Shown piece by piece: positions 9,118 to 17,753 of a stretch of DNA of 64,000 bases. The notes under the pieces are model-generated. The model worked only from the letters and a program-made list of their open reading frames with translations. It was not told the DNA's origin and did not search any database. Source of the stretch: Chloroflexota bacterium (GTDB lineage Bacteria > Chloroflexota > Anaerolineae > DTLA01); the NCBI GenBank assembly GCA_014874485.1, contig JADBJK010000069.1, positions 24,422-88,421 of the forward strand, given 5' to 3'. Position 1 is the stretch's first letter. Each line of letters opens with the position of its first letter. The position numbers and the translations under genes are program-made.

Positions 9118-10334
9118 CGCAACTCCTCATAGACCGTTTGCACCCCCGCGACGTACTGCTGCACTGTGAAGCGCGTCTCCACTTCCTGGCGGGCGGCAGC
9201 GGACAGTCGCCGGCGCAGGTCCGGGTCGCGCATCAGCCGCTCCAGTGCCTGCGCCAGGCGGTCGGCGTCGCCGGGGGGCACCAGAAGGCCCGTGCGCTCG
9301 TCCTCCAGGATTTCGGGCACCGCGCCGGCGGCGGTCGCCACGATGGGCAGCCGCGCCGCCATCGCTTCCACGATGACGCGGCCGAACGGCTCCGGCTCCA
9401 CCGACGTATGCGCCAGCGCGTCCACCGCTTGCAGAAGCGCGGGCACGTCCGGCCGGAATCCGGCGAAGACCACACGCCCCTTCAGCGGGCCGCCCTCCAC
9501 GCGGGCACGAAGCCTCTGCTCAAAGTCGTGGCCGCGCCACCCCTCGCCCACGATACACCCGACCAGGTTCGGGTGCGACGGGGTCAACCGCTCCATCGCG
9601 TCCAAGAACACCTCATGTCCCTTCCACGGGACCAACCGGCCCAACAGCGCGACGACGAACGCGCTTTCGGGCAGGCCCAGTTCTGTCCGGATTCGGGCGC
9701 GAGTGTCCGGCTGGTTCTGGAACTCCGCCAGGTCCACACCGTTGTGGACCACGTACCACTTGCGGAGCCGCACGCCGGCGCCCAGAATCCAGTCCGCAAT
9801 GGCCTGGGAGATGAAGATGTGAGCCGTGATGCGGGGCGCAAGGAGCCGGTCAAAGCGGGTCGGCGGTTCAAAGGACCGCACGTGGCACACCACCGGCACC
9901 CGCGCCCACAGTGCCCCCAGAATCTCACCGCGGTTGAACGGAATCCCGTCGTTCACGTGTACCCAGTCGGGTCTCACATCGTAGAGCAGGTTCGCGAACG
10001 CCTCGGCCCTCTCCAGGAGGCGCGGCAGATGCTTGCCCAGGAAACCGAACCCATGATAGAGGCGGCGGCCCCACTCCCAGTCGCGCAACTTCCGCGCCGC
10101 CGAGGTCCGCGTCAGCCCTTGCAGCATCGGCGAGGTCTGGGGCGGCGTGTTGGCCCACGGGCGCGTCAGCACCTGCGCGCCCAGGTCCGAGAACCGCTCG
10201 GCGAACGGGTTGCCCTCGGCCACGAGGACAATCGGCTCAAACCGCGCCCGGTCCAGCCCACGCACCAGGTGATACAGGCTGACCAGCGACCCGCCGATCT
10301 GCGGGGCCTTGTCCACGTACAGCACGCGCCGCAT
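9114..10334 (-). CDS. glycosyltransferase family 4
   Basis: 406 aa; QIGGSLVSLYHLVRGLDR..., EPFGRVIVEAMAARLPIVATAAGAVPEILEDERTGLLV. Confidence 0.88.
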   Translation of the reverse strand: MRRVLYVDKAPQIGGSLVSLYHLVRGLDRARFEPIVLVAEGNPFAERFSDLGAQVLTRPWANTPPQTSPMLQGLTRTSAARKLRDWEWGRRLYHGFGFLGKHLPRLLERAEAFANLLYDVRPDWVHVNDGIPFNRGEILGALWARVPVVCHVRSFEPPTRFDRLLAPRITAHIFISQAIADWILGAGVRLRKWYVVHNGVDLAEFQNQPDTRARIRTELGLPESAFVVALLGRLVPWKGHEVFLDAMERLTPSHPNLVGCIVGEGWRGHDFEQRLRARVEGGPLKGRVVFAGFRPDVPALLQAVDALAHTSVEPEPFGRVIVEAMAARLPIVATAAGAVPEILEDERTGLLVPPGDADRLAQALERLMRDPDLRRRLSAAARQEVETRFTVQQYVAGVQTVYEELR

Positions 10335-10351
10335 CTGCGCCGACTCCGAAA

Positions 10352-11533
10352 CTACTGCGCCTTCGCTTTGGCCCTTGACCGGCCCAGCGACTCAATGAAC
10401 TCCAGGATGAACGCCAGGATGACGCCCACCGCCGCGCTGATGGCAACGCCCACCAGCAGGAGCCGCGGCAACTGCGACGGAGCGGGACGGTCCGGCTGGC
10501 GCGCGGGTTCGGCCACCTGGATGAAGCCTGCGTTCAGCGACTGGCTTTCCTTCAGTGCGGCCTCGTTCAGTTTCCCCGTCAGGAAGTCCACGTTCGCCTG
10601 GACCTTGTACACCGCCGTCTGCTTGGCGTCGTATTCCGAGGTGAGGCCGATGAGCGACAGCAGGCGGGTCTCGCGGTCGGAAATCATCTGCTCGTATTCC
10701 AGCCTGGCCACTTGGGCGGCCTCGGCGCTGATATCGGCCTCCACGGCTTTCTGGGCGTAGTCCCGCGCCAGACCGTAGTAGTACGAGGCCGTCGCGGTAG
10801 CCCCCCGCGCCGACGCCGATTCGGCCTCTACGGTCGCCTTCTGCGCTTGCTCTCGGTACAGCGTCGCCTCGCGGGTCTTCTGCTCACCCTGCAACACGGC
10901 CATGTCGCGACTGAATCGCAGTTGGCGCAGTTCATCCTGGTACGCCGTCAGTTCGCGCTGGAGCGAATCCAGGTTATGCTGCAGTTTGAACTGCAAGAAG
11001 GCCTCTTTGGCGGCGTCCAGGTTCTTCTGCTCCTTCTCCAGTTCCTGCGCGATGAACACACGCAAAACGGTGGCCCGCTTCGCCCGCAGGTTGCGATAGT
11101 AAGTCAGCGCGTTGTCCACCAACTTCGTAACGATGGTCTCGGCGTCTTGGGGAGAGTCGGCCTCGTAGGTAATGTAGATGAATTCCTCCTCGGTGCCCAC
11201 CGTCATGCGCTCTAGCAGGTCAACGGCGCTGATGCCCAGGTTCAAGTCGGCGATGGTCTGCCACGCCACGATGGGGCGCTTCAGCGCTGCGATGAAGTCC
11301 TGCTGGGCAGCGGAGACTTCCTCGGCGGCGGGGCCGGAGCGGAACTCCGAGAACAGCGCCACATCGCCAGGCTCCGATGCGATAACCTGAAGCCGCACGG
11401 TGGCCTGGTACACCGGCCCTGCAGTCAGCGATGTCATCAGGATCACGCCCACCGTCAGCACCATGATGAGCGCGATGAGCCAGGCGCGTTTCCAGATCAC
11501 CCTCAAGTACATCAGAAAATCCGTTGTTTCCAT
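10352..11533 (-). CDS. Wzz-type polysaccharide co-polymerase / chain-length regulator, no tyrosine kinase domain
   Basis: METTDFLMYLRVIWKRAWLIALIMVLTVGVILMTSLTAGPVYQATVRLQV; long coiled-coil middle; C-terminal TM after PDRPAPSQLPRLLLVG. Confidence 0.82.
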   Translation of the reverse strand: METTDFLMYLRVIWKRAWLIALIMVLTVGVILMTSLTAGPVYQATVRLQVIASEPGDVALFSEFRSGPAAEEVSAAQQDFIAALKRPIVAWQTIADLNLGISAVDLLERMTVGTEEEFIYITYEADSPQDAETIVTKLVDNALTYYRNLRAKRATVLRVFIAQELEKEQKNLDAAKEAFLQFKLQHNLDSLQRELTAYQDELRQLRFSRDMAVLQGEQKTREATLYREQAQKATVEAESASARGATATASYYYGLARDYAQKAVEADISAEAAQVARLEYEQMISDRETRLLSLIGLTSEYDAKQTAVYKVQANVDFLTGKLNEAALKESQSLNAGFIQVAEPARQPDRPAPSQLPRLLLVGVAISAAVGVILAFILEFIESLGRSRAKAKAQ

Positions 11534-11596
11534 TCTTCTCCTCTCCAATCTGCGCCCCCGCAAGGTCTCAAGCAAAGGGCGGGAGCGCCTCCGTGT

Positions 11597-12769
11597 CTAT
11601 GTCTCGTGCTGCAAGAAGGCGGCCAGTTGAGACGCGATGAACTCCACGCGGGCCTCCCAGGAATGCTGGGCGGCGACACGGCGGCGCTCGGCGCGGGCTA
11701 CCTCGTCGTCCTGCGCCATCGCCGCCTCCACCGCCTCGGCGAAACGCTCGCGGTCGGCGATGGACACCCACTGCGCGAAGGCCACCGCCGCCGGTATGGG
11801 CGTGGAGACCACCGGCCTCCCGGCCGCCAGGTACTCGTACATCTTCAGCGGGTCAATGCTCCGCGTCCACTCGTTTAGTTTATACGGCATGAGGCAAATG
11901 TCCAAACCCTTGACGTAGTGCGGAACGAGCGCCACGTCCTTCTTGCCCAGGATGTGCACGTTGGGCTCCTGGCGAAGGGCAAACCCAGTGGCGTCTTCGC
12001 GGACGGCCCACGGCCCCACCAGGACGATGGCCCAGTCGCGCCGCGCCCGCGCCAAATCGCGGAGCAGGGCGTAGTCCACCTTGTCGTTCAGCGCGCCCAC
12101 GTACCCGATGCGCGGCCTGGGCAGCGCTTCCAGGTCGGCGGGCAGGGCTGGGTCTTCCAGCGCCCGCGAGAACGCCTCGTAGTCCACGCCGTTGGGCACA
12201 AGGTACGTGCGCGGGTTGTGCCCGCCCTTGCTCTCCATGAGCGCGGGCGACGTTACGAACACCAGGTCGGCGCGCTCAATCAAGCGGCGCTCCCGCTCCA
12301 GGAACGCCGCGCGGCGTTCGGGGGTCAGCCCGCCGTAGCCCGCATAGTCGTCCACGATTTGGTACACGCACGCCTTCTCGCCGAACTGGCCGATGACGTC
12401 CGCCTGGTCTGGCCGCACCAGCCACAGGATGGGCCGCCCCGCGCCCAGCCGCCGCATCGCCGCCCGCAAATCCCGACGGCGCAGGCGAGCGAACAGCGAC
12501 GCCAGCGGCTCCCGCCCGCTGATGGGCGCCCACAGCGGCGGCGTGTACACGTACAGGTTGCTCAGCACCTTGCGAAGGCGCGGGCGTGCGCGCAGGGGGC
12601 GGATCGCGCCGCTGCGCAGTCCGGCCCAGACCTGCCGCAGGTAGGGTCGCGGCTCCACGTAGATGACCAGATTCTGCCGCGCCAGGCGACTCATGATCTG
12701 GTGCCGGTTGCGCCAGATGTCGTCCCACGGGTCCGGCGCGAAGCAGAGAATCGTCTCCCCTGCGATCAT
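11597..12769 (-). CDS. glycosyltransferase (GT-B, GT1/GT4-like)
   Basis: MIAGETILCFAPDPWDDIWRNRHQIMSRLARQNLVIYVEPRPYLRQ...; PLKMYEYLAAGRPVVSTPIP. Start set by the 4-nt overlap with 12766. Confidence 0.82.
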   Translation of the reverse strand: MIAGETILCFAPDPWDDIWRNRHQIMSRLARQNLVIYVEPRPYLRQVWAGLRSGAIRPLRARPRLRKVLSNLYVYTPPLWAPISGREPLASLFARLRRRDLRAAMRRLGAGRPILWLVRPDQADVIGQFGEKACVYQIVDDYAGYGGLTPERRAAFLERERRLIERADLVFVTSPALMESKGGHNPRTYLVPNGVDYEAFSRALEDPALPADLEALPRPRIGYVGALNDKVDYALLRDLARARRDWAIVLVGPWAVREDATGFALRQEPNVHILGKKDVALVPHYVKGLDICLMPYKLNEWTRSIDPLKMYEYLAAGRPVVSTPIPAAVAFAQWVSIADRERFAEAVEAAMAQDDEVARAERRRVAAQHSWEARVEFIASQLAAFLQHET

Positions 12770-13863
12770 CGCCGCGACCTCCGCGCCTTGCGGTAGGCGT
12801 CCAGATGCTGGCGCGCCAGCCGATCCCAGCCCAGCGACTCCGCGTAGGCCAGCGTGTCGCGGCGCGCGGCGTCCCTGTCCAGCGCGGCGGCCCGACGGAG
12901 CGCATCCACGAGGCCGCGCGGGTCGTCCGGCTCGTAGAGGACACCGCGATGGCCCTCCACCAGCGACGGAAAACAACCGATGCGCGGCGCTACAATGGGC
13001 AGGCCGAACGAGAACGCCAGCAGCGCCGCGCCCGACGTGGTTACCTCGCGGTAGGGCAGCACATCCGCGTCGGCGGCCAGCAGGTAGCGATGCAGTTCCC
13101 CCTCGGGCACGTAGCCCAGCCGCAGGCGGATGCGCGAATCGCCCCGCGCCGCCGCCTCAACGCGGGCCGCGTAGTCCGCGTCCTGCGGGTTGCCCGCGAC
13201 CAGCAGGATATAGTCCTCGCCCTCCAACTGACGAAATGCCGCAATCAGTTCCTCCACGCCCTTGTAGGGCCGAATCTGGCCCAGGAACAGAAACACCTTA
13301 TGCTGCGGCGACAGGCCCAGGCGCTGGCGGGCCTCCTCGCGCGTGCCGCTCACCGGGTACGCGCCGATGTAGTTGCCATGCGGGACGACGTACACACCGC
13401 GCTTGCGCCCGTAGAGCGCGGCCAACTGCACCGCCACGCCCTCGTCGTGCACGTGCACCGCGTCGGCCAGGGCGAAGACGCACCGATTGGCCCAGCGGTT
13501 CAGGCGGGCGTTACGCCCCTCGTGGTGGGCCAGGTTGTGGACCGTGTACACGAACGTGATGCCCTCCAGTCGCGCCAGCGCCACCGCCGCAACCAGGCGC
13601 ACGAACTTCTTGAGCGCCCGCCCGCGCGACGGCGACGCGATTTGCAGTTCCACCCAATGCAGGTGAATCACGCCCAGGTGCCGACGGTGGCGCCACACCC
13701 AGCCGGGCGTGAGGTCGCGGGTGGACTCGGCACGCACGCCCGGAACGGCATCCAGCGCCCGCCGCAGCAGTTCCACGTAGGGGTTCATGGCGACCGTGGA
13801 GACCAGCGCCACGCGAAGGTCCTTATCCGCAGGATTCGGGCTTCTATCGGCCCATGCGGTCAC
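12766..13863 (-). CDS. glycosyltransferase family 4
   Basis: GTG start after GGAGG; VALVSTVAMNPYVELLRRAL...VHNLAHHEGRNARLNRW...KVFLFLGQIRPYKGVEELIAAF. Confidence 0.83.
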   Translation of the reverse strand: MTAWADRSPNPADKDLRVALVSTVAMNPYVELLRRALDAVPGVRAESTRDLTPGWVWRHRRHLGVIHLHWVELQIASPSRGRALKKFVRLVAAVALARLEGITFVYTVHNLAHHEGRNARLNRWANRCVFALADAVHVHDEGVAVQLAALYGRKRGVYVVPHGNYIGAYPVSGTREEARQRLGLSPQHKVFLFLGQIRPYKGVEELIAAFRQLEGEDYILLVAGNPQDADYAARVEAAARGDSRIRLRLGYVPEGELHRYLLAADADVLPYREVTTSGAALLAFSFGLPIVAPRIGCFPSLVEGHRGVLYEPDDPRGLVDALRRAAALDRDAARRDTLAYAESLGWDRLARQHLDAYRKARRSRR

Positions 13864-13864
13864 C

Positions 13865-15340
13865 TCAAGCCTCCTTCGCCACCGCACCGTGCCGCCCCGG
13901 GCGCACGAATTCCCACGCAGCCTGACCCAACTGCCGCACCTCGGGGTCAATCGCCCACATGATGGCAGCGTACACGATGACCACGGCCACGCCCGCCGCG
14001 CCCAGTCGGACGATGGCGCGGGCCAGGCCCCACGTGTTCCAGTACACCAGTTTCCCTGCCAGCACGGCCACCACCGAAGCCAGCCCCTGTGGCAGCAGAA
14101 TTTGCACGTACTTGCCCCACGAAGCGTGGATGATCTTGTTGGCGAGATACACGGAGATAGCAAAGTCTATCACCGAGATAATGGCCGAGAACAGGCTCAC
14201 GCCGACGATGCCCCCCCACTTGATGGACGGATACAGGAAGATGAGCATCATGGTGAGCCGCCACAGCGCGATGTAGGTGAGCCAGCGCGGCTGCCCGCCC
14301 GCCTTGAACACGTTGCCCATGTTGGCCGCGATAGACCGCACCAGGCCGTAGATGCCCAGCAACTGCATGGGCAGGATGGCGGGACTCCATTCCTTCCCAT
14401 AGGCCTGGGTTACGAAGTTGTCGGCAAAGCCGATGGTCGCCACAGCGATGGGCACCGACAGGAGCGACACGTACTTCAACGCGCGGAAGTACACGCTGCG
14501 GAACATCTCCAAATCGCTCTGGACTTTGGAAAACGTCGGGAACATGACCTGGTTCACCAGGCGGGTGATCTGCGTCGCGGGCAGGTTGGCGATGGTGTAG
14601 GCCAGGTCGTAGAACCCCAGCGTCGCCGTTGCCAGGAACTTGCCCACGAACACGTTGTCCACGTTGGTGATGGCGAAGACCAGCGCCTGGCTCCCCACGA
14701 TGTGCTTGCCGTAGTCAAGGAGTTCCTTGGCGCGCGCCTTGCTGAAGCGCAACTTGGGCCGCCACGGCGTAACGAACCAGATGAGGCCCGCGGCGATGAG
14801 CGACACCGCCACCTGCCCGTACACCAGGCTCCACACGCCGAAGCCCAGCATCGCCAGCACGATGGACAGCCCGTTGCCCAGCACGCCCGCGGCCAAGTCG
14901 GGGAGCACCTTGCGCTTGAAGGACAACTCCTTGACCAGGAGTGCCACCGGCACCTGGGCGAACGACGACAGAAGCATCGTCAGCGCCAGCACGCGCTGGA
15001 CGGGCACCAACTGCGGCTCGCGGAAGAAATCGGCCACCCACGGCGCCGACAGGAACCCGATGATGTAGAGCACCAGGCTGCTGCCCAGCACCGTCCAGAA
15101 GGCGGTGTCGGCTGCCTCCTCCACATCCGTCTGCCGGTAGATGAGGGCCGACGTAAACCCCAACTCCTGGAACATCATCAGCAGGTTGATGGCGGGGTTC
15201 GCCAGCGCCCGCAGGCCGAAATCGCCCGGGGCCAGGAACCGCGCCAGCACCAACTTCGCGATGAACGACAGGAAGCGCGTGAAGACCACCGACAGCGCGA
15301 CCCAGATGATGGCCGAACCCACCTGCCGCTTCAGGGTCAT
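13865..15340 (-). CDS. Wzx-like flippase (MOP superfamily lipopolysaccharide biosynthesis protein)
   Basis: MTLKRQVGSAIIWVALSVVFTRFLSFIAKLVLARFLAPGDFGLRALANPAINLLMMFQELGFTSALIYR; polytopic. Confidence 0.87.
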   Translation of the reverse strand: MTLKRQVGSAIIWVALSVVFTRFLSFIAKLVLARFLAPGDFGLRALANPAINLLMMFQELGFTSALIYRQTDVEEAADTAFWTVLGSSLVLYIIGFLSAPWVADFFREPQLVPVQRVLALTMLLSSFAQVPVALLVKELSFKRKVLPDLAAGVLGNGLSIVLAMLGFGVWSLVYGQVAVSLIAAGLIWFVTPWRPKLRFSKARAKELLDYGKHIVGSQALVFAITNVDNVFVGKFLATATLGFYDLAYTIANLPATQITRLVNQVMFPTFSKVQSDLEMFRSVYFRALKYVSLLSVPIAVATIGFADNFVTQAYGKEWSPAILPMQLLGIYGLVRSIAANMGNVFKAGGQPRWLTYIALWRLTMMLIFLYPSIKWGGIVGVSLFSAIISVIDFAISVYLANKIIHASWGKYVQILLPQGLASVVAVLAGKLVYWNTWGLARAIVRLGAAGVAVVIVYAAIMWAIDPEVRQLGQAAWEFVRPGRHGAVAKEA

Positions 15341-16035
15341 CGTGCCTCCTTCTTTCGGCAGACCAGTACGAAGTCGCGCGCGAACATGGACGGCCAGGCG
15401 TGAGCGAGCCACTTGTAGAGATCGCGCACGACGCGCTTGCGGAAGAAAGGCGGGTAGAAGTCCCGCGCCCACAGCGATGCGCTGCCGTCCACCTCCACCG
15501 GCTCCAGCCCCCGCGTGCGGCAGAGGCGCTTGGCCTCGCGCACGGTAAAGAACCGCAGGTGCATGGCGTCGGTGGGCGAATGCGGCACGTAGGGAAACCG
15601 CCCGAACAGCACCCACAGGCGGCACTTCCAGTGGGCGATATTGGGCAGGCACACGATGAACCGCCCGCCCGGCTTCAGCACCCGCGCGCACTCGTCAAAC
15701 GACCGCTCGTGGAAGAAGCGGTGCTCAATGGCGGAATTGGACACGACCACGTCAAACGCGGCGTCGGCAAACGGCAGGTCCTCCGTGTCTATGTCCACCT
15801 GCTGCGCGGGAATGCCCTTGTCGCGGGCGCGCTGCACGGCGACCGCCGACAGGTCCGTGGCGGTAACGTCCGCGCCCCGCTCCTGCATCTTCTTGGCCAG
15901 CACGCCCGGCCCGCAGTCCACCTCCAGCACCTTTTCGCCAGGCTTCACGCGGCTCGCCAACAGTGCCAGCCGCTCGTGGTCAAAGGTGTCGTCGGCCTGC
16001 GTCCAGTAAGCGTCGTAGTAGGCAACTAAATCCAT
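15337..16035 (-). CDS. class I SAM-dependent methyltransferase
   Basis: KVLEVDCGPGVLAKKMQERGADVTATDLSAVAVQRARDKG...FDVVVSNSAIEHRF. Confidence 0.85.
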   Translation of the reverse strand: MDLVAYYDAYWTQADDTFDHERLALLASRVKPGEKVLEVDCGPGVLAKKMQERGADVTATDLSAVAVQRARDKGIPAQQVDIDTEDLPFADAAFDVVVSNSAIEHRFFHERSFDECARVLKPGGRFIVCLPNIAHWKCRLWVLFGRFPYVPHSPTDAMHLRFFTVREAKRLCRTRGLEPVEVDGSASLWARDFYPPFFRKRVVRDLYKWLAHAWPSMFARDFVLVCRKKEAR

Positions 16036-16058
16036 GCTCGCTCCTCTGTGATTCGGTT

Positions 16059-16270
16059 CCAGTACTTTACCACAGGGATTCTTGATAGTTTGTCATTGCG
16101 AGGGCGCTGCGCGCCCGAAGCAATCCCAGCAGACTGTCATTCTGAGGCGCGAAGCGCCGAAGAATCTCGTCAACCGAGATGCTTCGCTTCGCTCAGCATG
16201 ACAGATAGAGTGTGAGATTGCTTCGCTTCGCTCGCAATGACAACAGGCAATTTTCTCTGTAGGTTACACA
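16059..16270. mobile_element. MITE-like intergenic element copy 1
   Basis: Left end ccagtactttaccacagggattcttgatagttTGTCATTGCGAG; reverse complement of right end gtgtaacctacagagaaaattgcctgtTGTCATTGCGAG; internal TGTCATTCTGAG...CAGCATGACAG hairpin. Confidence 0.6.
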
Positions 16271-16312
16271 TGCGTCCTCTTCAGGTGTGTCGCACCGGAT
16301 GATTCGGTGGCA

Positions 16313-17740
16313 TCAGGCTCGGCGCAAGGCCCGCTTGGCCCTGCGCCAGACGTTCAGCACGCGCTCCATCCTGGCCTCGTCGCCGCCCAGAAGCGCGCGC
16401 AGCGCCTTCTTGGCGCGGTACTTCCAGGGATGGGTGCGGCGAAGGCTCAACTCGCTCTTGAGCGCCATGAAGCGGTCGTACTCGTAGGCCAGTTCCTCCG
16501 GCGTCAGCGTGGGCAGGTTGAGCACGCTGGTGCGCGCGTAGTAGGTAGACAGCGCGCCCGCCTGGGGCACGTAGTACCCCTTCTCCACGGCGATGTCGTG
16601 CAGTTCGGTCATCGGGTACGGGTAGAACACCGAGAACTGCAAGTCGTCAGGCTCCAGGCGGCGGTTCAGTTCAATGGTCTCCTCTATCATCTCCTTTGTT
16701 TCGCCCGGGATGCCCAGCATGTTGCACGTGTACGCCTTCAGCCCGTGCTTGCGCAGGCGGCGGAATGCGGCGATGATGTCCTCGTTGCTCATGCGGCGCT
16801 TCAGGATGTCGCGGCGCAACAGTTCATTGCCCGACTCAATCCCGATGCGCACGCCCTTGCACCCCGCACGGGCCAGCGCCGCCACAATCTCCTCGGACAG
16901 GCGCTCCACCCGCGTGTTGATCCAGAACGGCAGTTTGAACTCCCGCCCGTAGGCTTCGCAGAACTCCAGCGTCCACTTCTCGTCCAGCGTGAAGGTATCG
17001 TCCTGGAAGTTGATGGTCTTCACCTTGTAGCGCGATTGGAGTTCGCGGATTTCGGCCAGGACGTGGGGCACGCTGCGGAAGCGCACGTACTTGCCCAGCC
17101 CCTTGTAGCGGTTCTGCAGGCCCGGGTTGCAGCAGTAGGAGCACTGATACGGGCAGCCGCGCCCGCTCATCATGTCCACCCAGCCGTCGTTGGCCGCCAG
17201 GATGCCCTCAAAGTCAAACAGGTCCCGGTCGGCGAAGGGCAGTTCGTCCAGGTTGGCGATGAGCGGGCGGAGCGGGTTGCGGATGATGTCGTCGCCGCGC
17301 CGCATCCACAGGTTGGCGATGTCGTGGAACGGCTGGCCCGCGGCCACGCGCTGCACCAGTTCGCGGAAGGCATACTCGCCCTCGCCCACGCACACGGCAT
17401 CCCAGTTGGGGTTGCCGACCACCTCCTCCGGCGCGAGGGTCGGGTGCGTGCCGCCGGAAACCAGGATGAGTTCGGGCATAGCTTCCTTCAGCCACGCCGC
17501 CCATTTCTCCACAAACGGGTGCTGGTGCGTCGTGGACGAGAAGGCCACGATGGCGGGGTTGGCACGGGCCACGCGCTCCAGCAACTCTTCGCGGGTCGGC
17601 TCGCGGTCCGCGTAGTACAACTCGGTCGTGTGCCCGTCCTGCTTCACCACGGCGGACAGGTACGCGAGGCCGTGGTAGAACTTGCGCGCGCCGTAATGCT
17701 CAACACCTTCTATGTCCGGATACACAAACAGAATCTTCAT
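16313..17740 (-). CDS. B12-binding-domain-type radical SAM protein
   Basis: KILFVYPDIEGVEHYGARKFYHGLAYLSAVVKQDGH...VSGGTHPTLAPEEV...MSGRGCPYQCSYCCNPG (CxxxCxxC). Confidence 0.9.
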   Translation of the reverse strand: MKILFVYPDIEGVEHYGARKFYHGLAYLSAVVKQDGHTTELYYADREPTREELLERVARANPAIVAFSSTTHQHPFVEKWAAWLKEAMPELILVSGGTHPTLAPEEVVGNPNWDAVCVGEGEYAFRELVQRVAAGQPFHDIANLWMRRGDDIIRNPLRPLIANLDELPFADRDLFDFEGILAANDGWVDMMSGRGCPYQCSYCCNPGLQNRYKGLGKYVRFRSVPHVLAEIRELQSRYKVKTINFQDDTFTLDEKWTLEFCEAYGREFKLPFWINTRVERLSEEIVAALARAGCKGVRIGIESGNELLRRDILKRRMSNEDIIAAFRRLRKHGLKAYTCNMLGIPGETKEMIEETIELNRRLEPDDLQFSVFYPYPMTELHDIAVEKGYYVPQAGALSTYYARTSVLNLPTLTPEELAYEYDRFMALKSELSLRRTHPWKYRAKKALRALLGGDEARMERVLNVWRRAKRALRRA

Positions 17741-17753
17741 GCACTCCTCGCTT

